Part shown: piece after piece, positions 9,865 through 19,823 of the stretch
Numbering within the stretch: position 1 is the first letter of the stretch
How the letters are laid out: every line of letters begins with the position of its first letter
Assembly: GCA_004380135.1 (NCBI GenBank)
Contig: QXCR01000227.1
Span: 1-35,398, forward strand
Length of the DNA: 35,398 nt
Direction of reading: 5' to 3'
Origin: Stemphylium vesicarium
Lineage: Eukaryota > Ascomycota > Dothideomycetes > Pleosporales > Pleosporaceae
The notes under the pieces: generated by a model
What the model saw: the letters and a program-made list of their open reading frames with translations, nothing else
Told to the model about the DNA's origin: nothing
The model's database searches: none
Position numbers and translations under genes: made by a program

Positions 9865-11878
9865 CTTCTAGCGTATTCCAGCACTTGAAGTGCCCCTTTA
9901 TGCTTTACTGATATGGGCAATAGTAGGTGTCGCTGACGGTGTTGAACTGCCAATAGCAAGACAATGCGGCCGCCGAGGTAGACTAGTGCCAAACGCCTGT
10001 GAATCTATGCTGCGGATGCGCACTAAAGCGGGGAAGGCGATCGGAATATTTCGGAGGCATGCAAATGCGTGCGAGCTTGCGAGAGCGTACCGACTACTTT
10101 GTGGCCGAATTTCAGGGTAGACGGAAGCACATGCAAACCCAGTCGATCCCGAATCTCGCCCGAAGTACGTTGCTGGCAGGTGCAACGAGCTCTAGTGTGC
10201 CTGTTGGCTGTGATTATGTATGCGACACTCGGCTCGTAGGGTTCGTAGAGCTCAAGGGTGATGGTGGAGGCTTCAAGGATGTCAGTCGCGTGCGCATTTA
10301 TGGTCGACGACGCTCCATGCTTCACTCACCGTACCCCGTATCTCAATTCCCACACGGCCAAAGGTTTGTCGAAGTGCTGAAAGCGTCTGATGGAGAGCTT
10401 GTCGGGCAACATGTGAAATGGCACAATGTCGAGCGGGCGGATCGAAGGCTTGTGGTGCAGGATGACGTATGGTGGACTGAGTCGTAGTGACAGCCCGAGA
10501 GCTACCGCGGGGGTTGGCGAATTTTGATGGACAAGATTGGCGGCGGGCGGTGGTGTGGGCGATATATCAAGTAGCGGTATTACGGCAGTGCTGGACCCTG
10601 GGTCGTGGAGGGGGCGCGTCGAATTTACGAGTTGGTGTTTCTTGTTGAGTCCAGAAGAGCGCTTCGATCAAGTCTCGACCGTTGCGCCTCCCTTTCATGC
10701 CCGAAAACTAGCGATATCGCAGCGATCCATCTGCTATATCAATGCAGCCAAACAAGTGAGCCCAAACACGTTGATGCAGCAGCGAGTACACCTGTTGCGA
10801 AAAGCAAATGTAGGGCTGCAAAGCGGTCAAGCAGCAGCTACCCGACAACAAGCCATGGAATGCTGGCGATGGGCCACAGTACGGTCAACCTGTCGAGTCA
10901 GCTCAACAGTCAGCACCCACCGCATATCCCGGCCGCCCAATTCGTTAAGCAATACGCGGCGCGAGGGCGGAGAGCAGCCGTGTGGGTCTGCGATGAAGCC
11001 CAGACAATTCCATGTTCATGTCACCAAACATCGGGATGGCAACGAACTGGGGGATCGACAGGTGACATGCGTGGATGCGCTTCTCCACGACTCCACGCTG
11101 GGTGCTGCAGAAGACTACCACCACACAGTTTTTATGTGAGAAACTCTGGGACACGCGACCATAGCATGAGCGTAAAGCGACTCTCATTATGCATTCAGTC
11201 GGGTCATGTCGTAATGACTCGCGCCCAATGCGCAATTTGTCGCCGTCACGTCAGAACATGTCTCACCACCCAAAAAGCACAGCGCATCGTATATTTACAC
11301 GCTGGCAGCTGAAGAAAATGCCTCTTGACGCCCCCCAGAGTGATGCGCACTTGCATCTCCAATTCAAGTATGCTTTTGCCACCCCATCGGTTATTCCATA
11401 CCGTCTTGGTGTCCATGCCACGGTGCTGCATTGCAACCATGTTATGCGACAGGGTACATCATCAAAATCGGGAATATGCGGGCGTTCCCGGGTGAGCTCA
11501 GCGACCATTTTGGAAGGAGCATTCAACATCGCCTCGACTGGGTATGACAACTACAATCGGACATTGCTACCATCGCTTCTCCTCCTACTAATTCCCCGCT
11601 TGTCCTCACTACCAACATTTTTCCTTTCAGTGCAACATCGCACACTCGTCTTATCAGAGCTTCGTCACCTGCATGGTTATCGTCGATGACTGCACAGAAG
11701 CGCTTTCCTCTGTAGATCTGTTGAAACAACATTTCATTTCTGCTAAGCAATACAAGCAAAAACCATACCAAACTCCGAAGCAACCGTTTGAGCATCGCCG
11801 CTAGTTAATTCCCGAAAGAAACAATTTGGTCTTGCTTGCTCCAAAGCAAATAAGAATCTCTCCGAAAAGCCAAAACTT
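9865..11878. other. Intergenic, 2.0 kb: upstream region of the repeat-protein gene
   Basis: This gap lies between the start of the 688-aa gene and the stop of the 219-aa gene. Several long overlapping frames are open on the plus strand (about 200 codons from 10537 and 235 codons from 10605). They begin without ATG and translate into Cys-, His- and Arg-rich sequence with no recognisable domain, so I do not call them genes. No RNA gene or repeat is seen. Confidence 0.5.
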
Positions 11879-12538
11879 CTAGCACGCTCCGAATCGTGGC
11901 GGTGAGACATGTCCATATGCAGGCGCATACTCCCTTGCCAACTGTTCCATCACATAAGACAACGCAGAGCGATCAGGGACCACCAGGTGTGATGTCGGGT
12001 CCCCTCGACAGTGTTCCAACTGCGGGCTGAGGCGCAGGGGCGTCTGCAGAAAGTGGTAGCTCATTGGCAAAGGAGTTGCTACTCGCAGGCTGGTCACCCA
12101 ATACACGACTCCAGGATTGGGTGACACGCTGCGAGCGCTACCGCTTATGGAAGCCGGTGGGCTGTGATCTGCGGGGGAAAGAGGCTCAACGATTAGACTC
12201 GCAGACATGTTGTTGGCATCTGGTAGCTGGTCGTCCATTTCATCCCAGTCAACTCTGTCTGAAACCGACATCGATCCCTGGGAGCTACTCAAATCTTGCG
12301 TCTCTCCGTCACTTTCACTCTGCCGCTCTACGTTTGAGAGCCTGTCTTCGTCCGTGTCGTCGACGACAGTCTCTTCGTCACTATAGCCTCCGCCGCCCTC
12401 ATCCTCGCTAGCCTTTTCGCATCCGTATCCGCAGTCGTACCCGCAATTCCTCTCATTGAATTGAGGTGGCCTATGTGGAGACGGTGTGTTCATCTGGAGT
12501 TGATTTGGTGGTTCATCGGTGTCTTCGCGGTCGTTCAT
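11879..12538 (-). CDS. Hypothetical acidic protein, 219 aa
   Basis: A single exon runs from ATG at 12538 to a stop at 11879. I recognise no family. Residues 1-30 are Pro/Asn rich. A short Cys/Gly/Tyr cluster follows (NCGYDCGYGCEKA, about 31-43). Residues about 44-105 are strongly acidic and Ser-rich (SDEETVVDDTDEDR), typical of a disordered region. The C-terminal half is less biased and includes WVTSLRVATPLPMSYHFL and SALSYVMEQLAREYAPAYG, and the protein ends in Cys. There is no signal peptide or membrane helix. The acidic disordered composition argues that the frame is real, but the gene is unsupported by homology and may carry extra unrecognised exons. Confidence 0.5.
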   Translation of the reverse strand: MNDREDTDEPPNQLQMNTPSPHRPPQFNERNCGYDCGYGCEKASEDEGGGGYSDEETVVDDTDEDRLSNVERQSESDGETQDLSSSQGSMSVSDRVDWDEMDDQLPDANNMSASLIVEPLSPADHSPPASISGSARSVSPNPGVVYWVTSLRVATPLPMSYHFLQTPLRLSPQLEHCRGDPTSHLVVPDRSALSYVMEQLAREYAPAYGHVSPPRFGAC

Positions 12539-13678
12539 GTTGGAGACAGCGCGCAGAAGACGGTTGCTACCACGTTGTCAGCAACATGCATCATCTACTA
12601 GGGCATCGATGTGACAAGCACGCACTCGAGGCTCACGCACCTAATAAGAATACTCAGATTACCTAGGAAGAGAAGGCTATGTTGAAGGATGCTGTGAGGA
12701 AGATGATGCAGGAAAGGAACAAAAAAATCCCGCCCAATCGCAGAGGTGTATACACTAATTTACAGATCGAAGCACTCTCCAAAGTTCGAGCGGAGCGCCG
12801 GTAGAATTGAGAACTTCACAAAGAAGGCGAACACGCCAGACTTTTATGCTTCTACGGAGAGAAAAGATCGCCGGTCTCGACATATGACGCTCTGGAATTA
12901 CTACACCTGAAAGCGTGACCACAAACCACCGCAGGACACGTTACTCCTTCAAGTCCGAATTTACTCGCCACTGAGTCTCTTGCAGGGTCTTTCACTGGAC
13001 AACATACGTCTCAGCTGAAAACAGGCCACTCGACGTCACTATAAGGCCCAAAATCCAGCACCGACATCGGCAGCCTTCATCCCCTCTTAACTAATCGTGA
13101 ATACCCCTATCCACGTGCTGAACAGGCTACAGCTGGATGTCCGAGTAAGGACAACGTACAACCGAAGGTAACCGCTAGGCATATGTTGTAGATCAAACAG
13201 GACGCCTAACCATCACTGACGTCGTCCGTATCCTCAAAGATGGCCTCAGGATGGAACATTGCTGCGAAAGGTACAGCTATTCGCCAGACATTCATTAGTA
13301 ATGGACGAACTACGACTCGTTCTGGCTCACCGGCGTCCATTCACCCGCCTCCCCAGATTCAGCGAGCGGGGTAAAAGGGGCCATCGGACAACGCCGATGT
13401 AGTATTTGGAGTCCAGCAAAGAAGGCAAAACTCTTGGTATGGTATTATTGGCTGCCTCGCTTTTTCTACTTCACTTTGTTTTGTTGTTGCCTTAAACATC
13501 GTCACAAACTTGGGAACCGGTCATAGCTGTCGTTCTGCTTTGGATGATATCATTGTTTTGCAGGTAGGCAGATTCTAGATCCCTTGAGAAGAGCAAAAAA
13601 CATTGTAGGTACTTGGTCGGAATGTGGGAGGTGCACCAACCGCAATCCCAGAACTGTCCATGACCCAAAAAATGTAGC
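12539..13678. other. Intergenic, 1.1 kb, with a possible relic exon
   Basis: This is the upstream side of the 219-aa gene and the downstream side of the tRNA-Asp gene. A plus-strand stretch at about 12660-12910 has two short overlapping open frames of protein-like composition and intron-like acceptor sequences. I could not assemble a gene from it. A small hairpin (CATCGG/CCGATG) lies near 13382-13400. Nothing else is recognisable. Confidence 0.4.
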
Positions 13679-13684
13679 AAAAAA
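13679..13684 (-). terminator. RNA polymerase III terminator (T6) of the tRNA-Asp gene
   Basis: Six consecutive T residues on the minus strand lie 12 bases past the discriminator base of the tRNA, the usual Pol III stop signal. Confidence 0.8.
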
Positions 13685-13696
13685 GAATAGCAGATG

Positions 13697-13784
13697 CTCT
13701 CCAGCGGGGAATTGAACCCCGGTCTCCCGCGAGTTGTCGCTGAGCGATGACAAGCGGAAATACTGACCACTATACTACTGAAGA
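13697..13784 (-). tRNA. tRNA-Asp (anticodon GTC) with a 16-nt intron
   Basis: The 88-nt gene gives a 72-nt mature tRNA. Acceptor strands TCTTCAG and CTGGAGA pair over 7 bp with one G-T pair, and the discriminator is G73, as expected for tRNA-Asp. The D arm reads GTATAGTGGTCAGTAT. The anticodon stem TCCGC/GCGGG closes loop TTGTCAC, in which GTC is the anticodon. The T arm CGGGG-TTCAATT-CCCCG contains the B box GGTTCAATTCC. The intron (TCGCTCAGCGACAACT) sits one base 3' of the anticodon, the canonical position after A37. The sequence agrees closely with fungal tRNA-Asp. A T6 terminator follows. Confidence 0.96.
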
Positions 13785-14095
13785 AGAGGATCTTAATGAA
13801 CCAGTGTTGTGGTTGTTGATGGAACTATAAACTTTTAATGATAATATAATTAGCTGTAAAACGAACATCAACATCGAAGGAGGCGAATGGAGTTGCTTAC
13901 ACGAAGCGGGGAACCCGTCATTGTGTTAGCCGAAGATGACCGAAGAACAGTGACTAACACTTAGCGACGACAAGGGTCTAACATCACGCAGGATTCTGGT
14001 TCCAATTTTTCATGTCAAGCGAGAACTCTTCACAATCCCAGTAGCAAATCTGTAAACAGTATGCATTTTTGAAGTCAAGCTTAGTATCGATCGCT
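13785..14095. other. Intergenic between tRNA-Asp and the permease gene
   Basis: This 311-bp gap is AT-rich at its left end (about 13825-13860), followed by a GTGTTAG...CTAACAC inverted repeat at about 13923-13959. It is the 5' flank of the tRNA gene and the 3' flank of the permease. No gene is seen. Confidence 0.5.
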
Positions 14096-15490
14096 TCAAG
14101 ATTTCACAATCTTCTCAGGCGCGACTTCGCCCGAATCGCTGTCTCTATCCACCGTGGAACCCTGACCTTCCACGACAGCTTCTTCGCGACCCAACATCAT
14201 ATGCTCAATGTTTACTTTGGGGCCCTTGAACCACTTATGCGCGGATACGAACCACCAGATCGTTACTATGATCATTGGGCCGCCGTAGCAGACGCATGTC
14301 CAGTTCATGTCCGCCGCGCTACGAGCAGTGTCAGTATCGCGGCCTCATTGTAGAGTAGCGGTAGTTGAGAGGGTGAGGAACTTACGTCAAATCTGCGCCG
14401 GTAACGCTGGGGAAACACAAGATAGGTATCATAAGCAACACAAAAGCGCATGCTACGGTACCAATGGCGGTAGAATATCTGCCCAGGTTCCATGGACCCG
14501 GTCTGAAGCGGTTTCCGACAAAGAAGACGCGGATGAAGATGGGGATGGTGAACGCGCTGTTATGTGTCAGTCTGATACAGCTAACATTCTCAACGTGCTG
14601 GCACTCACATGAAAGCTGCAATAGCGCCAATGGAGAACAAGGCGCCAACAGCCAACTCTCCGCCAAAGATAAGCAGCAAGCAAAGAATGCCAACAACGCA
14701 GTTGAACCACACAGCATTCGCAGGGGTTTGCGTATGCTTGTTAACCCTCTTCCAGTACTTGCTCAACGGAAAGCAGTCATCGCGCGCGTACGCGAACGTA
14801 ACGCGACTCGCTGCGATCATGCAGCCCTGGCCCATACTAAATCCAGCGATGATAGTCAGGGCAAGTATGGCCAGCGTCATCTTCCTCGTCATGCACTGCA
14901 TGAGGTACGCAGCGAAAGGCTGACCCAGCTCCGAGCCCAGCACATCATCGATATCAACAACAGTGTACGCAACAACAAGCTGCAGGAACCAGCCAAAAAT
15001 GCCGCCAGTAGCCGAAGTCAAGACAATCGCGCGCGGCGAAGCGAGATTGGCATTCGAGCACTCCTCTGCAAGATGGAACGGCGAATCGTACCCAGACATG
15101 GTCCAAATGACGCCGATAAATGACATCAAAACAGAGATACCGGCTGGGAACGACGTCCCTTCGTAGATGTCGCCCCAGACTTCGCTGGAAGGGGTGAAGC
15201 GAGGTAGTCCGCGATCAGTGCGATCGGTTCCCGCAGGAATCATGATGATGACGACAATCAGTGCGATGAAGTTGAACGTCGAGCCCGCGGAATTGTACAG
15301 CGCCAGCCAGCGCGTGGGCATGGACGAGATAATCGCGTGCAGAATCATGATGAAGACCGTGAGCAGAAAAGTCTGATAATCCGTCGGGACGTAAGAAGGA
15401 TCGTTGATACTAGCCGCCGCGAGCATCATAGCCGCAATACCGTAATTGACTAGACGAAGCAAAAAGTCAACATCCGCTCATTCATCTCTC

Positions 15491-15527
<37 letters not shown>

Positions 15528-16040
15528 TAATCAATCAATCAATCAATCAAATAACCAACATGGCCGTCCATACTGACCAGAAGGCGCAGCAGTAATCTGC
15601 GCAAGCCAATTACTCCACCCCGTAATCCACGCCGCAAACGGGCCCCAGCCTTTCGGCGCCAGCACAGCAGAAGCATAGTACAGTCCGCCACTCGTCGGCA
15701 TACTACTACACAGCTCCGCCATACTCATCGCCACGCACTGGATCCCAATCATGGCTACCATCCACCCCCACGTCATCCCCGCCGTGCCCGCGTACCCCAT
15801 GCCATAGTACAGCGTCGATGCGAAACTGGGGAGCAGCCCCAGCACAGCGAAGCTGACGCAGAAGGTGGTGAAGAGCGAGAATTCGCGCTTGAATTCCGAT
15901 TTGTAGCCGAGGGCCGCGAGGGCTTCTTCGTCCGGGTTGAGCGAGTGCGAGGGCAAATACGGTACGTCGCCGTCTGGAAGCACTGAGGTTACTGGCTCGG
16001 AGCCGATGGTGTGGCTGGTGGTGGGATGCGGCGGCGTCAT
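14096..16040 (-). CDS. Amino acid/choline permease (APC superfamily, ACT/GABA permease type)
   Basis: Four exons (16040-15578, 15449-14609, 14556-14386, 14318-14096) with introns of 128, 52 and 67 bp encode 565 aa. The first true ATG in frame is at 16040; the frame upstream opens only through TTG. The hydrophilic N-terminus leads into the family signature LGYKSEFKREFSLFTTFCVSF before helix 1. The helix 3 region reads SMAELCSSMPTSGGLYYASA, and the helix 6 region contains MSGYDSPFHLAEEC. Twelve hydrophobic segments follow the APC pattern, ending in a charged cytosolic tail. This family imports GABA, choline or other amino compounds at the plasma membrane by H+ symport; the substrate cannot be fixed from sequence. 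The conserved APS-VNYGIAAMM junction supports splicing across the first intron, which is largely microsatellite. Confidence 0.92.
15491..15550. repeat. TCAA/TTGA tetranucleotide microsatellite inside intron 1 of the permease
   Basis: Fifteen tetranucleotide units (TCAA on the plus strand) in 60 bp carry a single-base interruption. They fill nearly half of the 128-bp first intron of the permease gene. Confidence 0.95.
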
Positions 16041-17187
16041 CGTCGCGATGGGGTATGCATGCGTGCGCAAACAACAATCGCGGAAGATTAGACTGGTGAA
16101 TCTCTAATCAAGAGAACTACATACAAGTGCAGCACTTCACCCCGTCTATATAACCACACCAGTCCCCCCGCCCAGTCTAGCATATCGCACACCCACCCGC
16201 CAGGCTCATAAGCGGGGGACACAAAACGGATAGTCCACCCGAGAAGGAAAGAAAAAAGGACACACGCACACGCACACATGCGCACAAGCTGCGACCGAAC
16301 AGCGGCACGTCATACCCATGAGCGTCAAGATAGGCGTTCGCGCGCAACGAATGACGATGGAGGCTGACTGGTTTGTCGCTATCTCTTTATCAGTGGATAG
16401 CTGTGGTTCGGCCGGGAGAGTGGCGCTAGTGTCTGTCGTGCGGCTAGCTAGAACGCGTTGGGGGTGTGGAGGAATGATGCCCAAAAGTGCCGCGATGTAT
16501 GCTTGCGAGAGAATCGAGGGAGGAAAAAGGTGTTGTGGAGAGTTATTATGCAGGAGGTTCTCGATATGGTGCGCTCTTTGGATAGACTGTATGCTATGTA
16601 TGTTATATTGGATAGGTCTTCAGAACAAGAAACATCCCATTGAACAGGAATCTTACATCTGGTCATCCATATTGCCGTTCAACCCCGTCAAGCACACCGG
16701 CTAGTTTCCAACGGAATTATTTCCGATATCTACACCCCCGACCTGCATATCCACATGCCCCATGCCCCATATCCCTCGTTTGCCGTTACGGTTATCCCAT
16801 CCCAGCATCCCAGGTAGATCACCTTCTTGTCGCGCGGCTGGACATACCACAACGGGTATAAATCATATCCAGCATCCCGTGCAACGGTTCTTCCACCCGA
16901 AAGAAAAAAGCGTTCCGCATGGTGATAATGATAAGCTGTGGCTTGTTTTGAGTATTACTTGATGGCCGCAAGTCAATGGAATGAGAATGGGATGGTGATG
17001 AGACGGGGGAGGTGCTGGCGTCCTTTTTTGGTGTTTCCGCTCGTTTCCGAGTGATATTCACAGCTTGGAGTAGCTTGGATGTTCCACGGCTTGGAGTAAC
17101 TATGAGGGTATTGTGGTACCTAACAACTCTAGACTAATCCCCCAATGGGTATCAAAAGAACGACCTCGATTATATACCTCTCCCACC
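16041..17187. other. Intergenic, 1.1 kb: permease promoter and palC 3' side
   Basis: The gap holds the 5' region of the permease gene and the 3' end of palC. A short CACACG/CACACA alternating purine-pyrimidine stretch lies at about 16260-16285. Plus-strand frames in 16318-16704 start with ATG but have no conserved features and read through promoter sequence. No RNA gene is seen. Confidence 0.5.
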
Positions 17188-18695
17188 TCAATAATAGCTC
17201 GTACTCGGCGCGTAATCAGCTTTCGTGCCCGGAAAAGCACCCGCAGGCGCACTCCGCTCATCCTCATCCGCACTATCCTCTTCATTCCCTTCAAACGCAT
17301 CGCTCGGGTCGGGCGGCGCCCTCATACGAACCAGAGCATCCTCATCAAGAGCCGGTACGACGAACATTTTCGTGGTGTGGTATTCGCGGCCAGACGGCAT
17401 GCTGGCAAGTAGCGGCTCAGATGGGGGAATTAGTTGAACGCCAACCTAGAAACAAGACGTCATTTAGTAAAAGATTTCCCATCGTCGGGGGAAAAGGAGG
17501 GTAGAAAAGAAAGAGAGAGAGGGGGGAAACACACCGTATCATTCTGCTTCTCCCACTTCTTCAACAACATATCTACAATCCTCCCTTCTTCAAACTTGCC
17601 AGCGTCGGTGCCCCAGTCTACACCCTTTTCAATCTTGCGATCTTCCCGCTTCTCCTGCCATTCTTTTTTGAGTTTAGAAAAGCCAGAGGACTTTTTGTCT
17701 TCTTCGACACCTAGGGCTGCAAAGCCTAATTCCTTCTTGGCGCCCCGTAGCCACGCGATACCCTCTCCGGTCTTGCCGCTCGATTCTGCATCGCAAGCGA
17801 GGAACCGGCAGGCTTTGCCTTTTGCTGTCCGCCTCAGATCGTCTACGTATTTGAGCAGGTCGTCGTTGATCTTGGGGGAGCGACCAAGCATGGCTTGGGC
17901 TTTCGCGGCATGTTCGGCGGACGCAAGGCACAAACGTGCAAAGAGGTGCGCGCGGACTTTTGGTATTTCAACGCCTCTGAACATCCAGTCTTTGCTCTGC
18001 TTGTTCCGGTCCTCTACAACGATGGCTGGATATGGGTCGTCTTTCAGGACTGTGATGAGCGTGGCTTCGGCCATGGTGAGCTCTGCCAGCGCCCCTAGCA
18101 CCGCCGCAGAAATGTCAACGGCTGCAGGCTGCGAATTGTATTGGCCTGCGCGATTGACTAGGTATGTGTGTATCGAGTTCGCTTCGAGAAAGTGCTTCAT
18201 GGCAGCACCAATCGCCGTTGCTCGTTGTTCGGGTGAGGGTACGGTCGCATTGTAGAGGGTATGCAGCTGTGCTCGAGCTTGCAAGCTGTAGACATATGCC
18301 AGCGTAGATAATGTGTAGCATAGCTCGCTCTCCAAACTCTTCAGCTTGACCCTCGCGGGTTCACGGCCTGGTATCGAGGACCCCAATGTTGAGCGCCATT
18401 CTACCTCGAGCTCTTTGACCAAGACCAGATCGATCTCTTCTCCTGCGCAACTTGCACCGCTCAAGCCGGCATCGAGCGCGAAAAGGTATGGTACGTAATC
18501 GTTAACGGCCGATATTACTGTCGAAAGGTTCGAGACCTGCGAGGAAGGTGGTATACGCTTGTGCCGCTTGAGCACATCGCGAAGGACGCCTCGTGCAGTT
18601 GTTGCGCAGTTTGGTAGTGACGGATGCGTGCTGCTATTGAAGTAGTCGGTGAAGGATATGCTCGAAGTTGTCGGTAGGACGAACGGAAAGGGCAT
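17188..18695 (-). CDS. palC: pH-response regulator protein PalC (BRO1 domain)
   Basis: Two exons, 18695-17535 and 17445-17188, joined over an 89-bp intron (17446-17534), encode 472 aa. The N-terminus MPFPFVLPTTSSISFTDYF and the segment VLRDVLKRHKRIPPSSQ...NDYVPYLFALDAGLSG match PalC as I know it from other Pezizomycotina. The BRO1 domain, an all-helical boomerang fold, spans most of exon 1. Exon 2 encodes an acidic, disordered tail (EGNEEDSADEDE) ending in YAPSTSYY. PalC works with PalA, PalB, PalF, PalH and PalI in ambient alkaline pH signalling. It is recruited to cortical sites and binds the ESCRT-III protein Vps32 through its BRO1 domain, leading to proteolytic activation of the transcription factor PacC. 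A single PacC-type core (GCCAAG) lies about 75 bp upstream of the start. Confidence 0.95.
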
Positions 18696-19133
18696 CTTGT
18701 TGTGTGTTGATTGCTATTGTTTGGAGCTGCTGACGCAGGTACGCGGTAGTAGCGGGGTTGGGTGAGCTAGCCTTGGCCTCATAATACTGTGGTTGGGCGT
18801 TAAGAGCAACAGCGAGTTGAACACTATCTCAACTCTGTATACCTGTAGCTTGTAGGAAGTCACGTCAGTGCAGGCGACTAATACAGACTGTACCATAGCA
18901 ACTGTAAACTTGGTTCCAATAATTCGTGCTACATCAGCCTCTCTTCCGGCACGTATATGTACAGATTCGCCTGTTAAGAAGACTGTCGCACCCTTCCTAA
19001 GGATGCTTGTCGAACGCCAGAAATCCGATGTCTGCATTGTCTTCGTGCTGGTTGTTGTTCCTGTTGGGTAGTGTATGATCCGCCTGCCATACATGTCATC
19101 GTGCGTATACCCATCGTCCTCTTGAGGGCTCGT
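18696..19133. other. Intergenic: palC promoter and 3' side of the complex I subunit gene
   Basis: This 438-bp gap contains the palC upstream region. Position 18772-18777 reads CTTGGC on the plus strand, that is GCCAAG toward palC, a PacC consensus core (GCCARG). A minus-strand frame at 18714-19094 has an ATG but no family features and is not called. Confidence 0.5.
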
Positions 19134-19586
19134 CTATCGCTTGAAAGGCTCGTCGGTGTAATTCTGTTGGGCAAAGAGGTAACCCTTGACCTTTGCATCC
19201 TTGAGGAGCTCAAAGTATCGCTCTGCATGGTCTCTGTTAGTCACAATTCCATTGCCTACCACAGCCTCAGCACCGCTGCCCAGGCTACGCAACTCCCGTC
19301 CGTTTGCACAAACACGAGTTCCATGACATTCTCAAGTCTGTGTTTTCAAGAGAAACCTACCTCGCAAATGTCCGCACTTCTCCAAATGGTTGACCCCCTC
19401 CCTCCGGTAGCACTTGCCCATCTCGTCCCTCACTAATCTCGCCATCATGCTCCTAACCCACTGCTCCCTAATGATAGCGTCCTGTGCGCCCTTGAGCGCA
19501 GTGTTGTCCTCATAGTCGACACCGTCAAAGGTTGGCGCAACCTTTGGCTTTTTGGCGAGGAAGAGTTCGGACTCAGGTGTCGGCAT
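19134..19586 (-). CDS. nuo-12.3: NADH:ubiquinone oxidoreductase (complex I) 12 kDa subunit, NUO-12.3 / PDSW (NDUFB10) type
   Basis: Two exons, 19586-19361 and 19222-19134, separated by a 138-bp intron (donor GTAGGT, branch ACTAAC, acceptor GCAG), encode 104 aa. The start MPTPESELFLAKKPKVAPTF and the segments TFDGVDYEDN, AQDAIIREQWVRSMM and GVNHLEKCGHLRERYFEL agree with the fungal 12.3 kDa complex I subunit I remember. Its end is GYLFAQQNYTDEPFKR. It is an accessory subunit of the proton-pumping membrane arm of mitochondrial complex I. It has no classical cleavable presequence, as is usual for this subunit. Exon 2 is too short to stand out alone; the junction G|AG encodes Glu and restores the conserved RERYFELL run. 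Assignment to the PDSW/NDUFB10 orthology group is from memory and slightly less certain than the 12 kDa call. Confidence 0.9.
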
Positions 19587-19823
19587 TGCGGCGGCGGCGG
19601 CTCGTGCGCGGGCGAATTGGACACGTTGGTATATGAGAAACTCGCTGGGGAGAGCGATTCGAGAGGCTGCAAGCGGTCGTCGGCGTCAGCGGTGGTGTGG
19701 TTGCGCGCGAGAGGTGGTGTTGGTGAGCTTTGAATGGGCTGAGCTGCGATTGGCAGCCGGTGCACGTGACGTAGCATCACCACCGTCGAAAGATGCATCG
19801 CAGTTTATATAAACCTCGGCAGC

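Noticed and set aside
9410..9871. Plus-strand 153-codon frame with repeated GSGAN and VVS segments
   Set aside because: It is the antisense of the FAPEP-ETT repeat array in the 688-aa gene; the repeats in its translation simply mirror that array.
13801..13960. Possible retrotransposon LTR beside the tRNA gene (TGTTG start, CTAACA end, AT-rich core)
   Set aside because: No matching second copy, target-site duplication, primer-binding site or polyprotein is visible; the GTGTTAG/CTAACAC pair is a short inverted repeat only.
14464..15123. Plus-strand 219-codon frame
   Set aside because: It is antisense to well-supported permease exons whose membrane-protein frame is intact.
18714..19094. Minus-strand 126-codon ATG frame between palC and the complex I subunit gene
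   Set aside because: No conserved features. It lies in the promoter of palC and the 3' side of the next gene, and its composition is not protein-like.
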